From the NCBI RefSeq assembly GCF_010183535.1, contig NC_071332.1, forward strand, positions 5,146,001 to 5,210,000: DNA of 64,000 bases, written 5' to 3'. The stretch comes from Caenorhabditis remanei. Its lineage: Eukaryota; Nematoda; Chromadorea; Rhabditida; Rhabditidae. The translations under genes and the position numbers were made by a program. Under the pieces are notes generated by a model. It was not told the DNA's origin, did no database searches, and saw only the letters and a program-made list of their open reading frames with translations. Every line of letters starts with the position of its first letter. Positions within the stretch are counted from its first letter, which is position 1. Positions 34,436-46,139 of this stretch are shown piece by piece.

Positions 34436-35189
34436 TTATTCTTCGTCCTTTTCACTTCTTTCACTATTCCCTCTAGCCTTCTTATGCTTCTTTCTTCCTT
34501 TCGACCTCATCTTATTCTTCCGATTCTTCCCCTTCCCTTTCAACAAATAGAACGTTTGCACAGTGACAATGACTGCCAAAACGGCACACGAAACGATAAG
34601 AGCATAGAGATCCCATCCGTATTCAGATGCCTCCGAAGTTATAATTTTAACGAATTCTGGAGAACATTCTTCGTTTTTATGAGAAGCACGAGCAATTGAT
34701 TCCAGATGGAGAAAGTCGGAAAAACTGGAGTTGAATCAATATTTTGAGAAGGGAATTAGAAACTCACGAATCAGAATTCCCATGAATTTCCTCTATAAAA
34801 TGATCGTTTTCGAATAGAACATCCTCCTGTTTTCCATCCAAAACTCTCAACTCATTCATTCGAATTCTATTCAAATTCTTATTATTTCTGAATTCCAATG
34901 CATAACCATCTGGATTCCTAATCTCCTCCACATGATCCAACAAATCGAAAACTGCCAGATTCGTGCCAACCACCTCCACTCCACTTTCAATGTGACGAAC
35001 GTTTTGTAGTTTTTGTCTAATGGAATCCACTGGAATTCCGATTTCCGATATCCGATTTATTGCCAATAGAGCGCACTTACAGTCCTCGAGTTCTCCATGG
35101 AAACTCAATTTAGTCTTCTCAATGACAACACATTCCTCCTCAATTCCAGAAGCGTCTCCTCCAATACATCTCTTCTCTACACTTGGCAT
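34436..35189 (-). CDS. Receptor L-domain (irld-like) type I membrane protein, 5' end incomplete
   Basis: Two exons, 34768-35189 and 34436-34724, join in phase 2 across a GTGAGT...CTCCAG intron for 236 residues. The first exon has the leucine/asparagine-spaced pattern of the receptor L domain of insulin/EGF-receptor-like worm proteins (ESGVEVVGTN, VEEIRNPDGYALEFRNNKNL). The second carries a membrane helix (LYALIVSCAVLAVIVTV) followed by a short Lys/Arg-rich cytoplasmic tail ending SEKDEE. There is no signal peptide after the ATG at 35189, and TTTAATAG just upstream looks like an acceptor, so at least one 5' exon is probably missing. The IRLD family is expanded in nematodes; the ligand is unknown. 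The family call rests on pattern, so confidence is moderate. Confidence 0.7.
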
Positions 35190-36179
35190 CTATTAAAGAC
35201 TATGATTTGTTACTAGTTCAACTTTCAACTATTTCAATTTATACAATAACAAGTTCCGTGGATTTCGTTGAAAAATGAACGGTAAGTGGCCACGTGGAAA
35301 ATAAAAAACGACAAAATTCGAGTGAAGGTCACGGTTTTCTTTATTGACCAATCATGTTAATTGTTAATTGTTTGTAGTGTAAAACGTTCACGCCACCTCA
35401 TATCTCAAAAGCTGGAAGAGCTCTCAAAATGTGATCAACTACAAAAGTGTAGTTTCTAACTTGTGCTACATTTTTTTAGTTGGCTACTTTTTGATAAATC
35501 ATGAAGCTTCAGAGAAGCGTTTGAATCAAGGGCATCGTGGTCGTACCAATTTATAACGCTTTGTATCTCAAAAGTTAGAAGAGCCATCAAAAAGTGCTCA
35601 ACTAGAAAAATGTAGCTCTTGAAATTTCCTACATTGTTGTAGTTGACACCTTCTGAGAGATGCAAGGGCGCAGACAGCTAGACACTCTCGTAGTCTGCGC
35701 CCTCTCTCTCTACTCAGCTTCTAAGCTCTATAACTTCTTGGGGTGTCTAGCTATCAACAACTAATCAACTACAAAAATGTAGCTCAAGGTATGATCTACA
35801 CAACCAGAGTTAACCTGATAAAGTCTGGTCGTACTAACATTTCCTAAAATTTCCTAAAACCACTTAAAACTTTGTAGTCTCTCGAGAGACTCTTACCCTT
35901 ATCTCTAATCTCTTATTCCGTGTTGTGCTCGAAAGCATGATGACCACGTTGTCATCACGTTTCATGCCCACAAGTTCAATACACAGACACAGTTTCTTTT
36001 AATCATTCTTCATTTCTTGCAAATAAAAAGATAGAGGTCACAACTAAACCGCTTTACAACCTGTAATAGTCAGAATATTCATATGGCACAGAGGGGAGTA
36101 ATACATGTGTGTGTATAAATAGAATAGAAAAATGTATGTATATGTATGTATAGATATGGGTAGTCAAAAGAAGGACTTC
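35190..36179. repeat. Intergenic with degenerate repeats and a strong hairpin
   Basis: Several diverged copies of a motif (ATCTCAAAAG, TCAACTACAAAA, ATGTAGCTC) occur at 35395-35800. At 35665-35703 an 11-bp perfect stem (AGGGCGCAGAC / GTCTGCGCCCT) encloses a 17-base loop. No gene is seen. Confidence 0.6.
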
Positions 36180-37986
36180 TTAAGCAGTTGGCGATGGGAT
36201 TGTTTTGTATTTGACCATCTGGTATTGATCGACATAAGTGAGCTCTTTGGTCTCCATGTGCGTGTACACGTGGTAGATCACTTTTCCGTCGGAGGTTGGA
36301 ATGAACGATGTGGATCGTCCCCACACCATGTTTCCGTATTCAATCAAGTCGTCGGCTGGAATAATAGGCAATGTTCAAAAGGAAAGGGGGAGAGAAAATT
36401 GGGAGCTGAAGGATACTGTATGGGCTCTTTGATACTCTTCGATTTTTCGAGGAACATGTTACTTTGGGAACAAGGATACCAACTCTTCCGTAATCATAGT
36501 TGTCCGGAATCCGGATTCCGAAATTCAAAAATTCCGGTTTTCTTTTCATTCTGGTACCGGATTACGGATTCCGGAAGTCAAAAAATGTCATTCCGTCCAA
36601 CTATGCAAGTTATGACTCGGTGAAGTTCGGCACCTCACATTGGAGATCTTCGCCGAGCCATAACTTGTTCTGCGTTTTAATCTTGCTAATTTTGACTCCA
36701 GAAATGGAATTCTCATCAATTTACAGTAAAAATTATTTGAATATTGTTTGTTTTGGAGAGACTATAACCGTACCTACCGTATCTCCACGGGGTCAAGATT
36801 TGCTATAAATTTGAATTTGAGAGAGTGCTATTTGGATTCCGTATTAAAACTCAGAGTTGCTCAAATTCTAACATGAAACGAGACATATTGATAACCAACT
36901 AAACTTTCCACATTCTGGAAATTCTGGCTTCAGAATCAGAATCAAAGTTTACCAAAAAATGTCTGAAACTCACAAAGACTCCACATGCTGAAAACATAGT
37001 CTCCCTCCTTGTTCTTATCCGAGTTGAGTTGCATCAAGAACGCTGAGTAGTTGACTCCACTGCATGGCCATGGAAGTGGTGTGAGTCCACAATCCAAATA
37101 GTTCAATCCACACGAATCTCCAGGCCACAGTCCGTTGTTCCGATTGCAAGTCTTCTCCAACGTGGCACTTCCTCCCTCACAATTACACAATCCATAGTTT
37201 GCACCGGCGATTCCGATCATCACTTCCACCTTCTTATTCAATGGAAGTCCCAAATCACACGATCCATCCGGAGCACTAACCGATCCTCCCTTGATAATCT
37301 TTCTTGCAAGAGTCACTCCCATACTGTGACTGACAACTGAGATTTTCGGTGCTCCTGTGTAAGCGAGAACTGCTTCAAGGAACTTCCGAAGTCTGATAAG
37401 ATCTGTACAATCGTGAGTTCTCTTAGCTGCATTCAAAGCGTTTGTATCTTGCCAGGAAGTGGCATACAACTCAGCAACAGTGTATCCGTGCTCCAGGAAG
37501 TATTGGACAGAGTTCGACCAACCGGTAGCTGCGGAGCTTCTACGGAGAGCTGCATCTGAGTTACCATGGATGAAGACGACTGGCGTGTTGACTACTTTCG
37601 GTGCATTCTCAGTTTTTCCTCCGTAACTTCCCTGAGTTCCATAGTCAGCACGAACGAAGTCATAGGATGAGTAGCCGTTTCTAGAATATTGAAGTTTTTT
37701 CTTTAACTGTAATAAGCTCCCTGAAAGCTCCCAGTTATCAATGCCCTCCCACCACCTTTCTCTATGCCCCGCGTGGTCTCAAGGCGTAAGCTTTTGCCTT
37801 TCGCGCACACCTCACAAGTTCAATTCCTGGCCGCGCCACCTCATTTTTTAATAATTTTTATTGCTATCCCCCAGTCACTTACGTCACCAGCCATGCCTGG
37901 AAGTCGTCTGTCAACGGACCAGCAATATCCGAGGCAGCATTACAGAAAAGAGCACCAAGTGCAATGAGTACGCAGTGTCGAAGCAT
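36180..37986 (-). CDS. Secreted lipase, lips family (class 2 lipase)
   Basis: Three exons (37883-37986, 36974-37680, 36180-36355) join in phases 2 and 1 to give 328 residues. Residues 1-18 form a signal peptide (MLRHCVLIALGALFCNAA). The oxyanion strand VVFIHGNSD lies near 69-77, and the nucleophile motif SHSMG places the catalytic serine at 154. Conserved cysteines in CNCEGG, CNRNNGLWPGDSCG and LPWPCSGVNY match nematode LIPS proteins related to bacterial EstA/EstB-type lipases. It should hydrolyse acylglycerols outside the cell or in the gut lumen. The 618-bp second intron contains palindromic GGAATCCGGATTCC-type repeat debris. The start was chosen because it alone gives the signal peptide and the phase-2 join. 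Confidence 0.88.
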
Positions 37987-38369
37987 TCAAAGAACCAATT
38001 TCAAGTTGTATTATCATTTTCTCGCTGCCCATTTATACACGTTTTTATCAGTTATTAAAGGCGCCACAAGCACGCCGAGCACATGTCGTGACGTCACCCG
38101 TAATCCTCATTTTCATAGTTTTCTACCACTCAAACTACACTGATTCGGAACTTTTTGATTCGAGAGAACCGTGTGTATTGATGTCGTGTCTTCTATACTT
38201 GTTTGTCACTCTGCTGGGCTTATCGCCTCCCCGATTAATCGTCATGTGGGGGTTTGTAACCGTGTTTACTGGAAATGAAAATTGAGTGAAATGTTAAATG
38301 TTACAGATGAAAAGAAAGAGAAAATTAGTAAAAATGAGAGATCGAGGTGGGAAATTCACTCGTCGTTGT

Positions 38370-39123
38370 CTACCGGTTATTCGTCGATGTAACGAATTCG
38401 AGCACTTGATCGTAAAGTTTCTTCTTTGCTTCTTGCGGGATTTCTCGTCGTGCCATGTCCTTGACGGCGTCGAACACCTCCTTCGCGTTCACATCGTCGC
38501 CGGCTTTCTGGAAATGAAAGGGTTGAGAAAAGGTAAAAAATGAGCGAAACAACAAACCTCCAAGAACTTTTTGACTTCTCTCCTCACCGCGATCTCCCAT
38601 TCGCTGTTTTGCAGGCTGCTGAGTAGTGTGCTCTGAAATTTATTTAATGTTGAGATTTTAAGAACGGTTTGAGACCGCTTTTTGCTGGAGACTCCGTGAA
38701 TTTTCGCTACCGATCGTTTCGCCATCGGACGTTTCGCCACCAGACAATTCGTCACCAATTTTCGGAAAATTTCCAAAGCTTTTTGGGGAGAAAAACATAT
38801 CACTTTAATTATCATAATCATCGCGAGCAGTGATATGTTTTTCTCCCCATAAAGCTTTGGAAAATTCCGAAAATTGGTGGCGAAACGTGTAGTGGCGAAA
38901 TGTCCCGGAGCCACGAAAACAGCGAGATTTTCAACATTTTTCACTACGCAACCGTTAAAATACCTCTAAACTTTCTTCTTGAGGAGATTTTCTTAGATCA
39001 GTTCGCGTCCATTCTTCAATTTTTCACTGCTCGACTTACCTTTACAAGAGCCGATTCTCCACTATCCTGGAACTCCATTTCGATCGCTTCTGGCTTCTTG
39101 CGCATTATGTGATCGTCATCCAT
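38370..39123 (-). CDS. ENY2-like transcription and mRNA export factor
   Basis: Exons 39040-39123, 38558-38632 and 38370-38507 join in phase 0 to 98 residues, the size of ENY2/Sus1 (about 100). The helical region STLLSSLQNSEWEIAVRR, EVKKFLEKAG, VNAKEVFDAV and PQEAKKKLYDQVLEF follows the ENY2 pattern of five amphipathic helices, including the conserved small-residue-W spacing. In other eukaryotes ENY2 belongs to the SAGA deubiquitinase module and TREX-2, linking H2B deubiquitination to mRNA export. The gene is divergent from cdt-2 with 278 bp between start codons. A TTGCAG 18 bases before the ATG is a likely spliced-leader acceptor. Intron 1 carries a palindromic MITE. Confidence 0.85.
38675..38915. 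mobile_element. Palindromic MITE in the ENY2-like gene, intron 1
   Basis: Left arm CAATTTTCGGAAAATTTCCA ... GGGGAGAAAAACATATCACT mirrors right arm AGTGATATGTTTTTCTCCCC ... GGAAAATTCCGAAAATTG, with outer GTTTCGCCAC / GTGGCGAAAC. No coding capacity. Confidence 0.75.
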
Positions 39124-39401
39124 TGTTAATTTAGGTTCTTCTGCAAGTATATTTTATATTTATCATAAAAAATACAACATGAACAAAGAAATTAAAGAGA
39201 AATCATCATTTTATTCGAGAGATATGCGAAAACCAGCCAAATAAATAGTGTCGATTTACGGTAAACAACAGGCGCAAACGGGATAACGGAGTGTCGTAAC
39301 ATCCGCGAAATCATTAAATTTGAAAAAGTGACGCATCACTTTCGCTTCTTTTATACAAATAAAAGCTTTCCCACACTTTGTTTTTATATTCCAGACATAA
39401 A
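39124..39401. promoter_or_regulatory. Divergent promoter between the ENY2-like gene and cdt-2
   Basis: The 278-bp gap between the two start codons must hold both promoters unless they lie inside genes. AG acceptors just before each ATG (TTGCAG on the minus strand, ATATTCCAG at 39386-39394 on the plus strand) suggest trans-splicing of both messages. No specific factor site is recognised. Confidence 0.5.
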
Positions 39402-42400
39402 ATGGACTTTCTTCAACTAACAAGAACACATAAAAAGTACTTTCGATACCCGTCGGCAGTCTACGAAGACCTAGAATCAAAACATTATTTTATGCCAACG
39501 GGAGAGACAGATGACCACGATTGCTGGGTTACAGCCAGATTCTCTCCTCATTGGAATCAAGAACACATTCTATACATGGGCGACGATCCCGGAAATATCG
39601 GAATTTTCGATGTGCGAAAGTTTCATGATCGATCGGTACCGCTTGAGGAGCGCCAGCTTCATTGTAAGATTTCCCTTTTGTTATTCAATAAAACCTATCA
39701 ATTTTCAGTTTTTCCCGCTCACGATGGTGCTATAATGGATGTCGTGGGTGTGCCACAAAAAGAATCTCAAATCGTATCGATTTCTGGAGATTCGACGGCT
39801 CGCTGCTGGGATTTGAATCAACCTGCAATGAATCGAAAGTCACAAATATTCTATGGACATACCGGATCTGTCAGATCGATTTGCTTTGCTAAGGATAATC
39901 CGCGTAGGGTTTATAATTAAAAATTAAAAATTTTCACGAAAAAATAAGTTTTCAGATGTATTCGTGACCGGTGGCCGGGATTTTCAGGTGAAGATTTGGG
40001 ATATGAGAGTGTCTGCAGTAAAGCGACAAGATGAGGAATGCCGGATGGCTACGATTACATATAAGTCAGCTCATCCGAAGAATTGTGAGTTTATATCTGG
40101 AATTCGATAGTTTTTAGTTAGATGGTGCCTGTAGCATTGTGTTTCAAACATTTTCTTTTTCATGATCTCTTTTTTCTATTAAAATACGGTTTATAGCGTA
40201 ATTTTATAGGAAATTTGACAGAAAAACTGAAAATGTTCAATTATTTTGACGGATTACTTCTTTCAGGTGTGTCTGGCGTGCCTTTGACGCTCTTTTTTCA
40301 AGTTCTAGTGCGATTTTTGACTATTTTTTGGTCCACAATCAAAATTTTTCGGATCTGGCGCACCTTTGACTCGTTTTGAAACGAATTTTTTGTCATTTTT
40401 TCTCGAAATTGACGATTTTAAACAAATTTTCTAGTGTCTGGTGCACCTTTGACGCGTTTTTACTTCAAAAATAACAGTTATCACTGATTTCAGGCGTTTA
40501 CAATAAAAATAAAACGATTTCTTATTTTTCCAGCGGACTCCAAATCCAAAACCAGCGGAACCCCAAAATCGAAAAACTCTCTCCAAGAGAATCACAAAGT
40601 GACGTCAGTTCTATTCCTCGATGAAAACCACGTGGCAAGTGCCTCCGAGAATGCGACGAGTGGAATACGAATTTGGGATATTCGAAAACCCCCAAAGAAC
40701 GGAATTGGGCATCCGGCAAGAGTGCTGAAAGTGCCAACTTCTAATAAGAAATCATATGGAATCACTTGTTTGACGATGGATCGATTCGGAAATCGACTAT
40801 TCGCTTCGTGTACAGATTCTTCGATTTATGAATACTCGATACAGTCAGAGTCGATTTCACCAGGTAGAGAATAGGACAAAACCGTTTATTTCTGAATAAC
40901 AATTGTTATAAATTTATAAAATATGGCGAGATTCTTGCTCAAACTGTTCCACTGGGTTTTCCTTGTTTCCAACCAAAAATTTGAACATTTATAAGCAAAG
41001 ATATCTTAGTTCGTTTGAAAGAAACATTGAAAACCTCAATTTCGCCAAACCTTTCGATCGGAATTTAACGTTTGGTATAATGCTTCCTTATTTTCACAAC
41101 AAAACTCCTTGAAATTTCCTGTTTTTAGCAAGAACACTCATTTTTTGTCATTTTTGCTATCTGTGCTCATAGAAGGCACACTTTTTTCGTGTTTTCTAAT
41201 TCCTCGCGATCACATTTTTTCCGATTTACTGTGTTTCGCTCAAGAACACACGAAACACACATAAACAATGACATAATTTCAGTCAACTCGTACACTGGCG
41301 CCACCATTCACAACTTCTACACGGAAGTTGCGTGCTCTCCGGTCTCCGATACTATAGCGTGTGGAAGTGAGAACGGACGAGCAGTTATATGGGATCTACA
41401 GGATCAGTACTCGTATCGGAATGATGTGACACTTCCAGATGAGATAGATAAACGAAGAACGAGACTGCCGAGATGGTCGTGTGGAGGACATCTGAAACAG
41501 GTGCTGAATGTTGGATGGAGTTCTCGTGGCAAATATTTTCTATCGTGTGACGAAGGAGGTATTCGAATTTGGACGGAACCGATTCAGAGGAGACCGTGGA
41601 AATGCTTTGATGAAGACGATTCAAAGTACTCGACTTCTTCAATTCCAGAAAATGATCCAGAATTAGCATACGAATCAGTGAAACCATTCGAGTTGAAAGA
41701 GTCGGATGCGGCGATTACAGGATTGGATAGTATATCTTTGTCACCAAGACAACGGGCGGATTCTGGATTGAGTGGATCACCACAGAAGAGTCGGGGATCG
41801 AAACGACCGATTATTGAGAGTCCGTTTAAGTCGATTTGTTCCAGTCCGAAACCGTTGAGACTTCATCAATCGCCGAGGGCGAAGGTTTTCAAGTAAGTTT
41901 CAGAAAAGTATAATACATAAATTGAAATTTAACAAAAACTTATTAACTTTTCTACAGAATGTCATCCTCCCCATCCACCAGCCCGCTGAAACCATCAAAC
42001 TCGAACATCCAGGGATACTGTACTCCCCAGCAAATACGATTCAAAAAGATAAAAAAGAATCCATTCTACTATGAGTAAGTTTATTTTATTAGTATTAAAT
42101 TAATATAATTTTTTCAGGCACCCGACGAAAAACTTGCCAAATATTGTGTATGAAACATTCCGCCGCAAAATGCTCGGCGAGTCGCCGCCCCATTCCGAAG
42201 ACGAGAGTAGTGACAAGTCGTTGTCGAAGACTGGAAGGAAGCGAATCGAGGATTGGTGGATTAAGAAGGGAGAGAATGTGCCAACGGTGACAAGAGCAAG
42301 GTAAACGAGATATTTTGTAGTGAAATGACTGATAGTTCAGCCATTTTGATTGAATTCTGAAAATCTTTAGTTTTTCCTCAAAATCATAGTTGTCGAGGCC

Positions 42401-42782
42401 TAGCCCGGGTAATTGGCGCGAAAGTTCAAATTTCAAATGTTTTCAAGTTTTTTTGAAAATGTTTGAATTTTTTCGCGAAAAAGTAAACTTTTCGATTATC
42501 ATTCAGAAAGGGCCTTGACAAGTATGCTCAAAATATATAATTGTATTCTCCTTTTCCAGATTACCAAGTGTCACCGAATTCGGCGAGTCAGCATGTGCCA
42601 AAGTGATACCAGAAGATGAGCGAATCGCCCTCCTCTCCCCGAGAAAACTCGTACTCAAAACCCAACAGACATCCCTCACAACTCCAGTATCCGCTAAACC
42701 CAAAACTGTGCCAATGACGCCACGAAAACCGACGGATAAACGACCGACGAGTCGAAATTTGTTCCATTACTTCAAGAAATAG
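39402..42782 (+). CDS. cdt-2: CDT-2 (DTL), WD40 substrate receptor of CRL4 ubiquitin ligase
   Basis: Eight exons (39402-39663, 39709-39903, 39956-40084, 40534-40863, 41283-41892, 41958-42074, 42118-42300, 42560-42782) join in consistent phases to 682 residues. The N-terminal two thirds form about seven WD repeats (for example FPAHDGAIMDV ... STARCWDL, FVTGGRDFQVKIWDMR, GIRIWDIRK, GRAVIWDLQ). WDMR and WDIR fit the DWD signature for DDB1 binding. CDT2 recruits PCNA-bound CDT-1 and other PIP-degron proteins to CUL-4/DDB-1 and prevents re-replication. The C-terminal third is Ser/Pro/Lys-rich and ends RNLFHYFKK, resembling a PIP box. Intron 4 is long (419 bp) and intron 3 carries three spaced copies of a CTGGCGCACCTTTGACGCG-like motif. 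Confidence 0.9.
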
Positions 42783-43118
42783 TTGCATCGTTTAGATTTC
42801 TCCCTTTTTCAACTTGTCACTTCTTCCATCGTCATAGTCCCCCAATCCTTTCTCGAAACATAATCAAATTCATTATATCTGTCACTTTTTCTCTCCAATA
42901 ATTTAACTATTTTCAGTTCTAAACTGTAAATAATCGTTATCCCGTGAATGTAAAATATTTTAAGATTACCTGCATGTGTTAGCGCTTGAAGAGTTCGCAA
43001 ACAAAACTAAATAGGAACTTTTATTAGAAACAAAAAATACTGAATATAAAAAAAGCAATAATCATGTTCAAAAAACCCGTGATTCAGCTTCCTGACTTCT
43101 GTAATGTCAACCTTCTCA

Positions 43119-46100
43119 CTATCCCCGTCCGAATCCCCGACTGATTGTAGATCTCATGTGCTTCAGAAGAAGTGATGACTGAGCAGATGAAGCGGATGAC
43201 GTCACACTTCTGATTCCGAACATTGTCTTCACCTCGATCATCAACACTTGAATGGCTTGAAACGCCTCACGGCAGACTTGATTGATGCGCTCTTCTGGGA
43301 GAACGAATCCAGTGCTGAAATGGATAGATGAGGTGTGGAAGTGTGAGAAGCAACTACTCACTAATCGTCAACCGGAGAGAGCTCAATGGTGTAGGAGTAC
43401 TTGATTCCTCGAGACTTTGCCCAATCATCTGATGCACCAGCGGCAGGGTCTGGAAAATTGATATTCCCCTTGAAAAAATCCCTCAATTATTCTAGAACTC
43501 ACACAATCCATCTCCACTATTAACCACATTATAATCCGTATTATTCACCGCCTTGATAGCCTTCGCCATAGCTTTTCCCACCTGAAAATGACGCATTTCT
43601 AAATTAAACCTCTAATAAAAGAGCTCCCTCTTACCCGAATCAAATCCTTCACATCACTTGGATAAGTATGCATCGTGTGTCCCCATGGATACAGAATCTC
43701 TTGTCCGTAAGAGTGCAATGCAATGTATCCCTTGATTCTCGTCTCCTCTCGCTGAATCGCATTCGTCAGTGCCAATACTTCGGGTTCGGATTGTGGACGA
43801 GATCCACAGTAGATTTCAGAGCACTGATGATGACTGACACCTTGTGTTCCCCAGAAGAACGGGTAGTTTCGGTTGGCATCTGCTCCGCCGCATCGACTGT
43901 TCGAGAAGCGCGAACGCGTCTTTCTCCACATTCGATCGTTGGTTCGACTGTACTCGTAGCCATCTGGATTCGTGTTGGGAACGACGATTAGTTGGACAGA
44001 GTTTAGGAGATCACGGTAGGCGGGTTGGGTTACGATCTGGAAATGGGATTCATTTGATATTTGTAGGGATTGTGGACTATAGCCGCTGTTTAGGCTTAGA
44101 CAGTTAAAAACAGGGAAAAAATGTTGGAAAATTTTAACCGTATGTTATATTTCTAGAAAGCTGAAAACATAAGGATTCAGAATCTGGTTTCAGATTTTCT
44201 GTACGAGAACATTGAGCTGACTAGGGAAGGCCTCCGAGTGACCGTGGAGTTATGGGACGTGACCTATATCATTAGAAAGCTGAGAAAACGCCGATTTCAA
44301 ATATATATTCAGTTTTTGCTCTCGAGACCTGGTATTCGAGAAAAACAAGGTCAACGTTCGGAAAAATGACAAATTATTGTTTTTTTGACGCGAAAAAAAA
44401 CTATGCAATTTTTTTGCAATTTTCGGAATTTTTCAGAACTTTGACCTTGTTTTTCTCGAACACCAGATCTCGAGGGAAAAACCAGACTTGCAACGAGCCG
44501 GGCCGGGCCGGAATGAAAATTTCCAGGGCACGGCCCGGAAGTTCAGTACTGAAAAAATTCAAATTTTTTTTTCGAAAATTTCCAGATTTTTTTTTGAAAA
44601 ATATTTCTTAAAAACAATTTTTGTAGGTTTCGAAGGTTTTTGAAAAATCTACTTCAGGAAAAATATGAAAAATTTTCAGAAAATAAATTTTTGGACAAAA
44701 AATTGTAGTGAAAAAAGTTCAAAAATTCAAATCCGGGCCGGCCCGGAATCTTGCAAGTCTGGGAAAAACTAACTGAGTATATATTTGGAATCAGCGTTTT
44801 CTCAGCTTTCCAACGATATAGGTCACGTCCCATAACTCCACGGTCACTCGGAGGCCTTCCCCAGTTCGGGCTTAGACCGTTAAAAACAGCGAAATGTTCA
44901 CAAATTTCAAGCGTGTGTTAGATTTCTAGAAAACTGAAAAAATAAGGATTCTGAATCTGGTTTCAGAATTCACGTACGACAACATTGAGCTGAGTTACAT
45001 ATCTTACAGTTTCAAAGTCTGGACTCATATGCAGAGCTCTGACTAATCTCAATGTAACTCCGTTCAAATTGATGCTTGATAAATTTTGAAAACTGATTCA
45101 AAATCCTCATGATTTCAGCTTTCTAGCCATATAATTTTTTTCCCTGGAATTTATACTACTCACCGTATAAACCAAGTACAACGCCACATTATATGAAATC
45201 CATTCACGTGCATGAACACCGGCGTCAATCCAAACGATTGGTTTATTTGATCCATCGTCTCCGATCTTAAAAATTTATTTTGATCATGAACCTATTGCAA
45301 TCGCGCTCCACTGGTGATTTCCGTATCACTTGACATACCCGAACAGCAGTGAGAGCTCTTCCTTCATACGAATTTCCCAATTTTTGAAGTTTCACGTCCT
45401 CCGGATATTGTTGAGAGAGTGTGTTCAGGAATTGCATTTGCTGAAAATATCCAGCTGAAAGTCTTGTGCGATAGAGCGCACTCCCCTACCTCGTCATAAC
45501 TCAAATAGCGATTGTTGACATCATTAATAGTGACAACGCCGTTGAGATCTCTTCTTTTTCTCCGCACTTTGAATAACTGCGGGTTCACATCTAGAATAAA
45601 TTTTTTGTCTTTTTTTTGTTGTTACAATTCTTGTTCTTACCCCTCATCTGATAAGTGATATTATTCATTGCCAAATTCGACCTCACTTTCTCCACCGAAT
45701 CCTTATCAATGAAGTAGTGAGCCTGCTTTTGTTTCCAGTTCTCTCCAAGGAAGTCGGGCTGAAATTTTGCTTTAATTTTACGAAAATCTGAAAAAGAGTA
45801 TTAGCACTGCACACTTCTTACAACCGCGCTCTACCGAAACCGAAGAAAATTGTGTGCGAAATTGAGAGACGCAAAGAAAAAGAGACAAGGGGATTTCAGT
45901 GGAGCGCAGTTGTAAGAATTGTGCCGAACTAATAAGTGCTTACCATAAATCCCAAATTTTTATCTATTTCTTGCACATATTTTTTGACACGTGGATTTTG
46001 AAAATTGACCTCTAGAATTTTGAACCTGTAATTATTAATTTAGATAATTACTCCAATTAAAATCTTACCCGTCATAATTCTTGTATTCAGCTATACCGGT

Positions 46101-46139
46101 TGAGATGACCACCGAGATTGTTAAAAGTTGGAGCAGCAT
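43119..46139 (-). CDS. Secreted M14 zinc carboxypeptidase (A/B type) with prodomain
   Basis: Ten exons (46069-46139, 45944-46025, 45641-45758, 45490-45590, 45339-45440, 45164-45265, 43635-44036, 43503-43581, 43362-43449, 43119-43314) give 446 residues with all phases consistent. A signal peptide (MLLQLLTISVVISTG) precedes a prodomain that ends near a furin-like RRKRR at 100-104. Zinc ligands are H176 and E179 in HARE and H300 in ALHSYG; N247/R248 in DANRNYP bind the substrate carboxylate, Y353 and the general base E375 (YTIELSP) are present. It should remove C-terminal residues from peptides after secretion and activation. It is convergent with cdt-2 (336 bp between stop codons). Intron 6 (45163-44037) contains nested transposons, and intron 2 contains a MITE. 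Confidence 0.93.
44220..44865. mobile_element. Palindromic MITE in carboxypeptidase intron 6, itself interrupted
   Basis: Ends are inverted: ACTAGGGAAGGCCTCCGAGT at the left and ACTCGGAGGCCTTCCCCAGT at the right, each followed inward by GACCGTGGAGTTATGG. A relative lies at 55486-55919. Removing the hAT-like insertion inside leaves about 360 bp. The flanks at 44085-44219 and 44868-44995 are direct copies of each other. Confidence 0.85.
44483..44761. mobile_element. hAT-like MITE nested in the intron element
   Basis: Terminal inverted repeats are CAGACTTGCAA and TTGCAAGTCTG. The flanks 44475-44482 and 44762-44769 both read GGAAAAAC, an 8-bp target-site duplication typical of hAT elements. Inner ends are GGCCGGGCC-rich. 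No open frame. Confidence 0.85.
45805..45938. mobile_element. Palindromic MITE in carboxypeptidase intron 2
   Basis: TTCTTACAACCGCGCTCTAC at the left and GTGGAGCGCAGTTGTAAGAA at the right are inverted. A second copy in opposite orientation lies at 57965-58076. Confidence 0.75.

Noticed and set aside
37764..37840. tRNA-like sequence in the first lipase intron (GTTCAATTCC, GTGGTCTCAAGGCG)
   Set aside because: Box-A-like and box-B-like words are present, but acceptor and T stems do not pair, so it is at best a tRNA-derived relic.
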